From Actinocatenispora comari (GTDB lineage Bacteria; Actinomycetota; Actinomycetes; Mycobacteriales; Micromonosporaceae), in the NCBI RefSeq assembly GCF_017312725.1, contig NZ_BOPO01000077.1, forward strand, positions 1 to 64,000: a DNA stretch of 64,000 nucleotides, written 5' to 3'. The notes under the pieces were generated by a model. It searched no databases. It saw only the letters and a program-made list of their open reading frames with translations, and had not been told where the DNA came from. Of the stretch, positions 43,420 to 51,950 are shown one piece after another. Position 1 is the stretch's first letter; each line of letters opens with the position of its first letter. The position numbers and the translations under genes were made by a program.

Positions 43420-44487
43420 ATGCAAGCAGCGATTCTCGAACGGTTCGGCCAGCCCCTGTCCATCACCGAGGCACCGGACCCGCAGGTGGGTACCGGCGAG
43501 ATCGTCGTCGACGTGCTGGCGGCGCCGGTGTTGCCCTATGCCGCCGAGGTGTTCAGCGGCGAACGCAACTACTCCCTGGAACCCCCGGTGATCCCGGGCG
43601 CCGGCGGGGTCGGCCGGGTGCGCGCGGTCGGGCCGGACTCGACCCGGCTGGCGGTCGGCGACATCGTCTGGTGCGACTCCACGGTGCGCTCCCGGGACGA
43701 CGCGGTCACCCCCGACATCACCCTGCAGGGCCTGACCGCCCGCGGCGACGGCGGCCTGCGGCTGGCCCGGCACTTCCACCACGGCTCGTTCGCCGAGCGG
43801 ATGGCCGTGCCCACCGAGAACGCCACCCCGCTCGGACCGGTACCGCCGGCCGAGGCGTACCGGTGGGTGTCGCTCGGCGTCCACCTGGTGCCGTACGGCG
43901 GGTTGCGGGCCGGCGGGCTGCGCCCCGGGGAGACGGTGCTGATCAGCGGCGCGACCGGCAACTTCGGCAGCGCCGGCGTCGCGGTCGCGGTGGCCATGGG
44001 CGCCCGGCGGGTCGTCGCGCCCGGCCGCAACGAGGCGGTACTGGCGCAGCTGCGGCAGCGGTTCGGCGACCGGGTCGCCCCGGTCCCGCTGACCGGAGAT
44101 CCGGCTGCCGACGACGCGGCGGTACGGGCGGCGGCCGGGGCGCCGATCGACCTGGTCCTCGACCTCCTGTCGCCGGCCGCACCGGCGAGCGCCGCGCGGG
44201 CCGCCGCGATGACCGTCCGCGAGCACGGGCGGGTGGTGTTGATGGGCGGCGTCGGCGACGAGCTGCGGCTGCCCTACCCGTGGCTGATGCACAACTCGGT
44301 CACCGTGCGCGGCCAGTGGATGTACCCGCGAGTCGCCGTCCGGGAGCTGGTCGGCCTGGTGCACGCCGGGCTGCTCGACCTGAGCCGGAACGAGGTCACG
44401 ACGTTCCCGCTGGACGCCGCCCGGCAGGCGGTCGAGCACGCCGCCGCCCACGCCGCACCCTTCCAGCGCACCGCCATCACCCCCTGA
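43420..44487 (+). CDS. MDR-family oxidoreductase (quinone oxidoreductase-like)
   Basis: 355 residues from ATG 43420. N-terminal GroES-like half (MQAAILERFGQPLSITEAPD, VIPGAGGVGRVRAVG), then a Rossmann half with VLISGATGNFGSAGVAVAVA, where ATGNFGS is the AxGxxGxxG-type NADP site. No structural-zinc Cys cluster, and no clear catalytic zinc ligands, which argues for the quinone oxidoreductase or enoyl-reductase branch rather than an alcohol dehydrogenase. Divergent LysR regulator. There is no obvious ribosome site. Substrate unknown. Confidence 0.87.
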   Translation: MQAAILERFGQPLSITEAPDPQVGTGEIVVDVLAAPVLPYAAEVFSGERNYSLEPPVIPGAGGVGRVRAVGPDSTRLAVGDIVWCDSTVRSRDDAVTPDITLQGLTARGDGGLRLARHFHHGSFAERMAVPTENATPLGPVPPAEAYRWVSLGVHLVPYGGLRAGGLRPGETVLISGATGNFGSAGVAVAVAMGARRVVAPGRNEAVLAQLRQRFGDRVAPVPLTGDPAADDAAVRAAAGAPIDLVLDLLSPAAPASAARAAAMTVREHGRVVLMGGVGDELRLPYPWLMHNSVTVRGQWMYPRVAVRELVGLVHAGLLDLSRNEVTTFPLDAARQAVEHAAAHAAPFQRTAITP

Positions 44488-44509
44488 CCGGTCGACGCGG
44501 CGGCGCCGG

Positions 44510-46252
44510 TCAGGGCCGGGGGATGTTGCGGAGGTTGCTGCGGGCCATGGCGAGGGCCTTGCCGACGCCGCCGGTCAGCACGGTCCGCGACATCGACAGG
44601 GCGAAGCCGCTGACCTGCTCGCCGGTGATCTTCGGTGGCAGCGACAGCGCGTTCGGGTCGGTGACCAGGTCGACCAGGGCCGGGCCGGGCGCGTTCAGCG
44701 CCTCGCGCAACGCATCCCGTACGTCCGAGGGCTCGGTGACGCGGATGCCGGTGGCGCCGGCGGCGCGGGCGATCGCCGCGAAGTCCGGGTTGCGGTACGA
44801 GGTGCCGTGCGCGGGCAGGCCGGAGACCAGCATCTCCAGCTCGACCATGCCCAGCGACGAGTTGTCGAACAGCACCACCTTCACCGGCAGCTCGTACTGC
44901 AGCAGGGTCAGGAAGTCGCCCATCAGCATGGAGAAGCCGCCGTCGCCGCACAGCGCGACGACCTGCCGGCGGCGGTCGAGCAGTTGGGCACCGATCGCCT
45001 GCGGCAGGGCGTTCGCCATCGAACCGTGGCTGAACGAGCCGATGATGCGGCGCCGCCCGTTCGGGGTCAGGTAGCGGGCGGCCCACACGTTGCACATCCC
45101 GGTGTCCACGGTGAACACCGCGTCCGCCGCGGCCACGTCGTCGAGCTGGTCCGCCACGTACTCGGGGTGGATCGGCCTGTGGGTCGTGACGTTCCTGGTG
45201 TAGGAGCCGACGACGCCGGACAGCAGGTCGGCGTGCCGGCGCAGCATCCGGTCCAGGAACGCGCGGTCCGGCTTGGCGTCGACCATCGGCAGCAGGCAGT
45301 CGATGGTCTGCGCCACGTCGCCCCAGACGCCGAGGTCCATCGTCGAGCGCCGGCCCAGGTGCTCGGCCGCCACGTCGACCTGCACGATCCGGGTGTCCCT
45401 GGGCATGAACGCGTCGTACGGGAAGTCGGTGCCGAGCAGGATCAGCAGGTCGCAGCCGTGCATCGCGTCGTAGCAGGCGCCGTAGCCGAGCAGCCCGGAC
45501 ATGCCCACGTCGTACGGGTTGTCGTACTGGATGAACTCCTTGCCGCGCAACGCGTGCCCGACCGGCGCGGACAGCTTCTCGGCCAGCTGCATCACCTGCC
45601 GGTGCGCGTCGGCGCAGCCGCTGCCGCAGAACAGGGTGACCCGGCGCGCCTCGTTCACCAGCTTCGCGAACGCGGCCAGGTCGGCGTCGGTGGGCCGGAC
45701 GTGCGGGCGGTCGGCGACGATGGCGTGCTCGTACGAGTGGGACGGCGCCTCGGCGGCGGCGATGTCACCGGGCAGCGACACGACGGCGACGCCGCGCCGG
45801 CCGACCGCGTGCTGGATCGCGATCTGCAGGGTGCGCGGCATCTGCCCGGGGTCGGAGATCAGCTCGCAGTAGTGGCTGCACTCGACGAACAGCCGGTCCG
45901 GGTGCGTCTCCTGGAAGTAGCCGGTACCGATCTGGCTGGACGGGATGTGCGAGGCGAGCGCCAGCACCGGGGCGTAGCTGCGGTGCGCGTCGTACAGCCC
46001 GTTGATCAGGTGCAGGTTGCCCGGACCGCAGGAGCCGGCACAGGCGGCGAGGCGCCCGGACAGCTGCGCCTCGGCGCCGGCGGCGAACGCGCCGACCTCC
46101 TCGTGCCGTACCTGGATCCACTCGATGCCGTCGGTGCGCCGTACCGCGTCCACGATCGGGTTGAGGCTGTCGCCGACCACCCCGTACAACCGGCGCACCC
46201 CGGCCGACGCGAGCACCCCGACGAACTGGTCGGCCACCGTCCGTTTCGCCAT
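44510..46252 (-). CDS. poxB: Thiamine-diphosphate-dependent pyruvate oxidase / pyruvate dehydrogenase (quinone), PoxB-like
   Basis: 580 residues, three-domain ThDP enzyme. The PYR-domain Glu is in IQVRHEEVGAFAAGAEA, with FYG-type GSCGPGNLHLINGLYDA. The ThDP/Mg motif is GDGGFSMLMGDFLTLLQYE ending in LFDNSS. It is closest by layout to E. coli PoxB (572), which oxidises pyruvate to acetate and CO2 and passes electrons to quinones; the C-terminal membrane-activation segment is not obviously conserved (SMSRTVLTGGVGKALAMARS). Divergent from tdh. Confidence 0.9.
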   Translation of the reverse strand: MAKRTVADQFVGVLASAGVRRLYGVVGDSLNPIVDAVRRTDGIEWIQVRHEEVGAFAAGAEAQLSGRLAACAGSCGPGNLHLINGLYDAHRSYAPVLALASHIPSSQIGTGYFQETHPDRLFVECSHYCELISDPGQMPRTLQIAIQHAVGRRGVAVVSLPGDIAAAEAPSHSYEHAIVADRPHVRPTDADLAAFAKLVNEARRVTLFCGSGCADAHRQVMQLAEKLSAPVGHALRGKEFIQYDNPYDVGMSGLLGYGACYDAMHGCDLLILLGTDFPYDAFMPRDTRIVQVDVAAEHLGRRSTMDLGVWGDVAQTIDCLLPMVDAKPDRAFLDRMLRRHADLLSGVVGSYTRNVTTHRPIHPEYVADQLDDVAAADAVFTVDTGMCNVWAARYLTPNGRRRIIGSFSHGSMANALPQAIGAQLLDRRRQVVALCGDGGFSMLMGDFLTLLQYELPVKVVLFDNSSLGMVELEMLVSGLPAHGTSYRNPDFAAIARAAGATGIRVTEPSDVRDALREALNAPGPALVDLVTDPNALSLPPKITGEQVSGFALSMSRTVLTGGVGKALAMARSNLRNIPRP

Positions 46253-46439
46253 GAACCGACGCTAACGGCCCCGCGGGCCCGGTGCAGCGAAACCGCCGCC
46301 GGACCTGCCAACCACGGCATCCCGATCGGCGCGGCCGGGGCGACGCGGGACGAACGGGGCGGGTTGTGAAGATCGGCTAACAAGGGCGTTCAGCAACGTT
46401 CGATGGACGCGGGCCCGGTTCGCGACGCACTCTGTTGGG

Positions 46440-47480
46440 GTGAAAGCGCTGGTCAAGGCGGCTCCGGGGGCGGGGCTGCAGCTGCTCGAGGTGCCCGAGC
46501 CGACGGTCGGGCCGACCGATGTCAAGATCCGCGTGCTGCGCACCGGGCTGTGCGGTACCGACCTGCACATCGAGGCGTGGGACGACTGGGCCAAGGCGTC
46601 CGTCGACCCGCCGCTGGTGGTCGGGCACGAGTTCGCCGGCGAGGTCGTCGAGGTCGGCCCGTCGGTGACCGCCGTGTCGGTCGGTGACCTGGTCTCCGGC
46701 GAGGGGCACCTGGTGTGCGGCCGGTGCCGCAACTGCCGGGCCGGCCGGCGCCACCTGTGCATCCGTACCGTCGGGTTGGGCGTGCAGCGCGACGGGGCGT
46801 TCGCCCAGTTCCTGACGCTGCCGGAGAGCAACGTCTGGGTGCACGGCCGCGGCGACATCGACCTGGACGTGGCGGCGATCTTCGACCCGTTCGGCAACGC
46901 GGTGCACACCGCGATGGCGTTCGAGGTGTTCGGCGAGGACGTGCTGATCACCGGCGCCGGCCCGATCGGCATCATGGCCGCCGCGGTGGTCCGGCACGCC
47001 GGCGCCCGGCACGTGGTCATCACCGACGTCTCCGAGTACCGGCTGCGGCTGGCCGAGAAGGTCGGCGTCAGCCTGGCGCTGGACGTGTCGACCACGCCGA
47101 TCGAGCGGGCCCAGGCGATGCTCGGCATGCGGGAGGGCTTCGACGTCGGGCTGGAGATGTCCGGCCAGCCGTCGGCGCTGCGCGAGATGATCGCGAACAT
47201 GACGCACGGCGGCCGGATCGCGATGCTCGGCCTGCCGTCGAGCGAGATCGCCGTCGACTGGAACAAGGTGGTCACGCACATGCTGACCATCAAGGGCATC
47301 TACGGCCGGGAGATGTTCGAGACCTGGTACCGGATGTCGGTGCTGCTGGAGCGCGGCCTGGACCTGTCCCCGGTGATCACCGGCCGGTACGGCTACACCC
47401 AGTACGAGCAGGCCTTCGCCGAGGCGCGCTCCGGCAACTGCGGCAAGATCGTGCTGGACTGGACCCGCGAGACCAGCTAG
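46440..47480 (+). CDS. tdh: L-threonine 3-dehydrogenase
   Basis: 346 residues from GTG 46440; oxidises L-threonine to 2-amino-3-ketobutyrate. Zinc MDR: catalytic zinc ligands in [14 protein letters not shown] and [10 protein letters not shown], structural zinc Cys tetrad [18 protein letters not shown] site [17 protein letters not shown], and GVSLALDVS. Followed 58 bases later by kbl in the same direction, the classic tdh-kbl order that yields glycine and acetyl-CoA. No Shine-Dalgarno is visible, so it may be leaderless. Confidence 0.93.
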   Translation: MKALVKAAPGAGLQLLEVPEPTVGPTDVKIRVLRTGLCGTDLHIEAWDDWAKASVDPPLVVGHEFAGEVVEVGPSVTAVSVGDLVSGEGHLVCGRCRNCRAGRRHLCIRTVGLGVQRDGAFAQFLTLPESNVWVHGRGDIDLDVAAIFDPFGNAVHTAMAFEVFGEDVLITGAGPIGIMAAAVVRHAGARHVVITDVSEYRLRLAEKVGVSLALDVSTTPIERAQAMLGMREGFDVGLEMSGQPSALREMIANMTHGGRIAMLGLPSSEIAVDWNKVVTHMLTIKGIYGREMFETWYRMSVLLERGLDLSPVITGRYGYTQYEQAFAEARSGNCGKIVLDWTRETS

Positions 47481-47503
47481 CGACCGGCGACACGGCCGGG
47501 ACG

Positions 47504-47516
47504 GTCCACTGTGGGC
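47504..47516. repeat. GTCCAC-T-GTGGGC palindrome copy
   Basis: One mismatch to the recurring GTCCAC-N-GTGGAC palindrome; lies between tdh and kbl. Confidence 0.45.
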
Positions 47517-47538
47517 AGACCACTCGGAAGGGGTGCTG

Positions 47539-48723
47539 ATGTTCGACCGGATGCGCGAGGACCTGGCCGCGACGCTGCAACAGATCCGCGCCGACGGGCT
47601 GTACAAGGACGAGCGGGTGATCACCAGCCCGCAGGACTCCGGCATCACCGTCGCGGACGGCAGCTCGGTGATCAACTTCTGCGCGAACAACTACCTCGGC
47701 CTGGCCGACCACCCGGCGCTGATCGCCGCGGCCAAGAACGCGCTGGACGAGCGCGGCTTCGGGATGGCGTCAGTCCGGTTCATCTGCGGTACCCAGGACA
47801 TCCACAAGCAGCTGGAGCGCAAGCTGTCGGAGTTCCTCGGCACCGACGACACGATCCTCTACAGCTCGTGCTTCGACGCGAACGGCGGCGTGTTCGAGAC
47901 GCTGCTGTCCGACGCCGACGCGGTCATCTCCGACGAGCTGAACCACGCGAGCATCATCGACGGCATCCGGCTGTGCAAGGCGCGCCGGCTGCGCTACAAG
48001 AACCGGGACATGGCCGACCTGGAGCAGCAGCTCAAGGACTCCGCCGACGCGCGGTACCGGCTGATCGTCACCGACGGCGTCTTCTCGATGGACGGCTACT
48101 ACGCGCCGCTCGCCGAGATCTGCGCGCTGGCGGAGCGGTACGACGCGCTGGTGATGGTCGACGACTCGCACGCGGTCGGATTCGTCGGCCCGAACGGCCG
48201 GGGCACCCCCGAGCGGGCCGGCGTGCAGGACAAGGTCGACATCGTCACCGGCACCCTGGGCAAGGCGCTCGGCGGCGCGTCCGGCGGGTACGTGTCGGCC
48301 CGCGCCGAGATCGTCGAACTGCTGCGGCAGCGTTCCCGGCCGTACCTGTTCTCCAACTCGGTCGCCCCGTCGATCGTGGCCGCGGCGCTCGCCACTCTGG
48401 AGCTGCTGGAGTCGTCCGGCGACCTGCGCGAGAAACTGACCGCGAACACCGAGCTGTTCCGCGCCGAGATGACCGCGGCCGGCTTCGACCTGCTGCCCGG
48501 CGAGCACGCGATCGTACCGGTGATGATCGGCGACGCGGCCCGTGCGGCGAAGCTCGCCGACCTGCTGCTGGCCCGCGGCATCTACGTGATCGGCTTCTCC
48601 TTCCCGGTGGTACCGCGGGGCAAGGCGCGCATCCGCGTCCAGCTGTCCGCGGCGCACTCCACCGAGGAGGTCAAGCGCGCCGTCGCCGCGTTCGTCGACG
48701 CCCGCGCCGAACTCGACGCCTGA
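47539..48723 (+). CDS. kbl: Glycine C-acetyltransferase (2-amino-3-ketobutyrate CoA ligase)
   Basis: 394 residues from ATG 47539, GGAAGG eight bases upstream. Alpha-oxoamine synthase fold with [59 protein letters not shown], and the Schiff-base Lys in [15 protein letters not shown]. It converts the Tdh product and CoA to glycine and acetyl-CoA. With ltaE at 4.3 kb, the window holds two independent routes of threonine to glycine. Confidence 0.95.
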   Translation: MFDRMREDLAATLQQIRADGLYKDERVITSPQDSGITVADGSSVINFCANNYLGLADHPALIAAAKNALDERGFGMASVRFICGTQDIHKQLERKLSEFLGTDDTILYSSCFDANGGVFETLLSDADAVISDELNHASIIDGIRLCKARRLRYKNRDMADLEQQLKDSADARYRLIVTDGVFSMDGYYAPLAEICALAERYDALVMVDDSHAVGFVGPNGRGTPERAGVQDKVDIVTGTLGKALGGASGGYVSARAEIVELLRQRSRPYLFSNSVAPSIVAAALATLELLESSGDLREKLTANTELFRAEMTAAGFDLLPGEHAIVPVMIGDAARAAKLADLLLARGIYVIGFSFPVVPRGKARIRVQLSAAHSTEEVKRAVAAFVDARAELDA

Positions 48724-48801
48724 CCGGGGAGCTCGTCGGCCGTCCACAGCCCTCCCGGTTGTCCACAGCCGACGCGCTCGACCGGGACCCGCCCGGTTTC
48801 C

Positions 48802-48841
48802 CGACTAGACTGGGCTGCGGGGGATCCCCCAGGGAGCGGTG
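48802..48841 (+). promoter_or_regulatory. Promoter-like cluster before the 18-bp repeat array
   Basis: -10-like TAGACT near 48806, palindrome GGGGGATCCCCC just after it, then GGGAG and a GTG at 48839. The frame opened there enters the repeat array but is lost where units of 17 and 19 bp occur, so transcription without a stable protein is the better guess. Confidence 0.3.
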
Positions 48842-48858
48842 GGCTGGCGGTTTCGCCA

Positions 48859-49144
48859 CGTCTTTGCGGTCGAGCACGTTGTCGCCGTCGAGCAGGCCGT
48901 CGAAGTCGAGCACTGTTGCAGCCGCGCAAGCCGTCGAAGTCGACCGAGCGCCGCAGCCGACCAGGCCGTTGCAGCCGACCCGGCCGTTGCAGCCGACCGG
49001 GCCGTTGCAGCCGAGCAGGTCGTTGCAGTCGGCAAGCCGTCACGGTCGGGCAGGCCGTTGCAGCCGACCCGGCCGTTGCAGCCGACCGGGGCCGTTGCAG
49101 TCGACCGGGCCGTTGCAGTCGAACAAGCGTTGCGGTCGGACGAG
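48859..49144. repeat. 18-bp minisatellite array (16 units) between convergent genes
   Basis: Units of 17-19 bp, consensus CCGTTGCAGCCGACCGGG. The central ones (from 48966, 48984, 49055, 49073) are nearly exact, the outer ones more degenerate (from 48859, and to 49144). No conserved spacer between units, so not a CRISPR. It fills the spacer between kbl (stop 48723) and the minus-strand MFS gene (stop 49156). Confidence 0.92.
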
Positions 49145-49155
49145 CCGCCGAACCG

Positions 49156-50340
49156 TCACCCTCGGGCAGGTGCGGGCAGCAGCCGGCGCAGCACGGTGAG
49201 CGCGGCGAGGATCGCGGTGGCGGCGCCGGCCAGGAACGCGGCGACCGGACCGTACCGGTCGACCAGGGTGCCGGACAGCGCCGCGCCCACCGCGTTGCCG
49301 ATGCCGAACGCGGTGACCAGCCAGGTGAACGCCTCGGTCACGGTGCCGGCCGGCGCCAACCGCTCGACCAGGGCGAACGCGCAGGTCAGCACGGCCGGCA
49401 GGGACAGCCCGGCGAGTACCGACAGGCCGATCGTGCCGCCCAGGCCGGGTTGCGCGGCGAGCGGCAGGTAGCCGACCGCGAGCAGCACCGCGACCACCCG
49501 CAGCCGGGCGGACAGGTCCCGCGCCGCCGGTACCAGCGTGTAGCCGACGCCGCCGAGCAGCGCGCCGAGCCCGTTCGCGGCGATGAACCAGCCGGCCAGC
49601 GACCGGCCGCCGACGTGCTCGGCGTAGGCGGTGGCGCCGACGGAGAACGTACCGATGGTGAATCCGGTCAGCAGCAGCGAGACCAGCAGCCGTACCAGCC
49701 GGCCGGAGCGCAGCGGTCCGGCCGGGTGCCGCGCCTCGGTGCGCTCCCCCCGCCAGGTCCGGGACTGCGGCGCCGAGGCGAACGCGGCCACCCCGAGCAC
49801 GCCGAGCCCGGCGGCGACCAGTACCCCACCGGCCGGCCCGACCAGCCGGACCGCGCCCAGCACCAGCAGCGGGCCCAGCACGAACAGGATCTCCTGCGCC
49901 GCCGCGTCCAGCGAGTACGCGGCGTGCAGCCGTTCGGCCGGCACCACCCGGGGCCACAGCACCCGCAGGCACGACTCCAGCGGCGGGGTGGCGACCCCGG
50001 CCAGCAGGATCGCGACGATCGCGAGCGCACCGTCGACCGGTACGACGGCGAGCGCGGCGAACCCGGCCCCGGCGGCGAGCGCGGCGACCAGCAGCACCGG
50101 TGGCTGCCGGGAGCGGTCGATGACGCGGCCGAGGAGCGGGCCGCCGACCGCGCTGCCGGCGGCGTACAGGCCGGACAGCAGCCCGGCCAGCGCGTAGTCG
50201 CCGCCGCGGCCGCGGACCAGCAGCAGCACCGCGAGCGCGGCCATGCCGGTCGGCAGCCGGCCGAGCAGCGACGAGCCGAGCAGCCGTACGGCGGGGCGAC
50301 GGGACAGCACCGCCAGGGTGGGCGCGAGCGGGCTGCTCAT
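49156..50340 (-). CDS. MFS transporter, 12 helices
   Basis: 394 residues from ATG 50340. Hydrophobic throughout with charged loops at about helix 2-3 (GGPLLGRVIDRSRQPPVLLV, a motif A form) and at the centre (SAPQSRTWRGERTEARHPAG). Family: major facilitator superfamily, small-drug or metabolite exporter by general resemblance; no substrate can be given. An upstream extension to 50430 is not supported. It is divergent from the LysR gene at 50805 but 464 bases away. Confidence 0.86.
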   Translation of the reverse strand: MSSPLAPTLAVLSRRPAVRLLGSSLLGRLPTGMAALAVLLLVRGRGGDYALAGLLSGLYAAGSAVGGPLLGRVIDRSRQPPVLLVAALAAGAGFAALAVVPVDGALAIVAILLAGVATPPLESCLRVLWPRVVPAERLHAAYSLDAAAQEILFVLGPLLVLGAVRLVGPAGGVLVAAGLGVLGVAAFASAPQSRTWRGERTEARHPAGPLRSGRLVRLLVSLLLTGFTIGTFSVGATAYAEHVGGRSLAGWFIAANGLGALLGGVGYTLVPAARDLSARLRVVAVLLAVGYLPLAAQPGLGGTIGLSVLAGLSLPAVLTCAFALVERLAPAGTVTEAFTWLVTAFGIGNAVGAALSGTLVDRYGPVAAFLAGAATAILAALTVLRRLLPAPARG

Positions 50341-50804
50341 CGGCCCTGCTCCCCCGCCGGAAACCCGGCTCGGCACCCGGGCTGCGGCTGGGGCGGCTCG
50401 CTCGATGCCGGCACCACCGCCCGGCGGCACCGGCTCGACCCGGGTGCGCCGGGATCGGGGGCGGCGGGATCGGAACAGGGTAGCGAGAAGCGGAACATCG
50501 ACCCTCCAGTACGGCCAACGCGATGGTCAACGACATTTCGGGCGCGGCAGGTGGCGCCGGTGGCGCCGTTCGCCAGGTGAGTGCCCGATGTCCCTGATCA
50601 GGGCGCGAAGTCGGACCGGCTGTGGTCCTCGCCGTACAGCGGCAACGGAGGTGTCACCCAACCGTCGACCGCGATCATGTCCGGGATCATAGGCACCGCC
50701 ACGTCCCCGCGCCAACGAGATCCACGGCACCCCGCGGTCCGCTCGCCACGGCACGGTACGGGGGCGGCGGCCGGTCGCGGCGGGCGGCGAGGCACCATGG
50801 GCGC
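50341..50804. other. Spacer between divergent MFS and LysR genes
   Basis: 464 bases. It must hold both promoters. A minus-strand TATGAT (50686-50691 region), with a weak TTGGCG 18 bases upstream, could serve the MFS gene. On the plus strand CACCAT lies six bases before the LysR GTG, suggesting a leaderless LysR mRNA. A 30-codon minus frame (50690 to 50598) is described among the findings. Confidence 0.45.
50598..50690 (-). CDS. Possible 30-residue peptide
   Basis: MIPDMIAVDGWVTPPLPLYG then EDHSRSDFAP. Its composition is balanced (Trp, Tyr, His, Asp, Phe), unlike the Arg/Pro/Gly-rich shadow frames around it. No ribosome site is seen; the ATG coincides with a TATGAT -10-like element. No family known. 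Confidence 0.2.
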   Translation of the reverse strand: MIPDMIAVDGWVTPPLPLYGEDHSRSDFAP

Positions 50805-51704
50805 GTGATCGATCCTCGGCGGCTGCGGGTGCTGCGCGCGCTGGCCGACCACGGCACGGTGACCGCGGCGGCGCAGGCGCTCTACCTGACCCCCAGCGCG
50901 GTCAGCCAGCAGCTCGCCGCGCTGGAGAGCGAGGCCGGCCAGCCGCTGCTGGAGCGCCGCGGCCGGCGGGTCCGGCTGACCGCCGCCGGGGTGATCCTCG
51001 CCGAGCACGCCACCGAGGTACTCGCCCGGTTGGAGCAGGCCGAGTCGGCCCTCGCCGCGCACGCGGCCGGCGCCGCCGGCACCATCACCGTCGGCGCGTT
51101 CGCCACCGCGATCGCCGGTGTGCTGGCCCCGGCGATCGCCGAGCTCGCCGAGACCCACCCGGAGATCGACGTGCGGGTACGCGACGCCGAGGGCGACGCG
51201 AGCCTCGGCCTGCTGCTCGACGGGGGCATCGACCTCGCCGTCGCGGTCGAGTACCGCGGGGCCCCGCCGGCCGACGACCCGCGGCTGCGCCGGATCCCGC
51301 TGTACGCCGAGCCGTTCGACGCGGTACTGCCGAGCGGGCACTGGCTCGCCAAGCACACCGAGGTGGCGCTGCACGATCTTGCCCCGGACGACTGGATCAG
51401 CCCGTCACCGGGCAACCCGTGCCACGACGTCGTCGCCCTGGCCTGCGAGTACGCCGGGTTCACGGCTCGGGTCCGGCACCGCTCGGACGACTTCCGGGCG
51501 GTCGTCGCGCTGGCCGCGGCCGGTGCCGGCGTGGCGCTGGTACCGCGGTCGGCGCTGGATCCGGTCGACGGTGCGGTGGTGCGCCCGGTCGCCGGTACGC
51601 CGCCGACCCGGCGGGTGTTCGCCGCGCACCGGCGCGGCGCCGAGTCGCACCCGCTGCTCACCATCACGCTGGACACGATCCGCCGCGCCACCGCCACCCG
51701 CTGA
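50805..51704 (+). CDS. LysR family transcriptional regulator
   Basis: 299 residues from GTG 50805. HTH RRLRVLRALADHGTVTAAAQ, ALYLTPSAVSQQLAALESEA, then the substrate-binding domain with TITVGAFATAIAGVLAPAIA and VALVPRSALDPVDGAVVRPV. The frame is also open upstream, but the HTH must start here. The spacing of CACCAT to GTG (six bases) suggests a leaderless transcript. It may regulate the divergent MFS gene. Confidence 0.92.
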   Translation: MIDPRRLRVLRALADHGTVTAAAQALYLTPSAVSQQLAALESEAGQPLLERRGRRVRLTAAGVILAEHATEVLARLEQAESALAAHAAGAAGTITVGAFATAIAGVLAPAIAELAETHPEIDVRVRDAEGDASLGLLLDGGIDLAVAVEYRGAPPADDPRLRRIPLYAEPFDAVLPSGHWLAKHTEVALHDLAPDDWISPSPGNPCHDVVALACEYAGFTARVRHRSDDFRAVVALAAAGAGVALVPRSALDPVDGAVVRPVAGTPPTRRVFAAHRRGAESHPLLTITLDTIRRATATR

Positions 51705-51815
51705 CCCGCCGCACCGGCGGCAGCACCGCTCGGCCCGCCGGCCTGGCCAGGCCGGACGGCACCACGCGGTCCCCCGACCCGCTCCGGTCACCGGCGCGGT
51801 ACGGATCAGCGCAGG

Positions 51816-51950
51816 ATCATCGCGGCACGGATCAGCGCGACACAGGTCAACGCGGCACAGGTCAACGCGGCACAGGTCAACGCGGCACGGGCCAACGCGG
51901 CACGGGCCAACGCGGCACAGATCCGCGCTGGACGGGTCAGCGCGGGTCGG
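51816..51950. repeat. 15-bp tandem array with a stop codon in most units
   Basis: Nine units of exactly 15 bp (from 51816 to 51950), consensus GTCAACGCGGCACAG. Read on the minus strand, several units contain TGA in the WD40 frame, and one near-unit holds the actual WD40 stop at 51937-51939. The array lies in the 3' spacer of two convergent genes. Confidence 0.9.

Noticed and set aside
48859-49144. CRISPR array
   Set aside because: Units are adjacent with no unique spacers, and no cas gene is near.
48839-49471. A 210-residue repeat protein starting at GTG 48839
   Set aside because: The frame begins plausibly, but 17- and 19-bp units shift it within the array, and its second half is antisense to the MFS gene.
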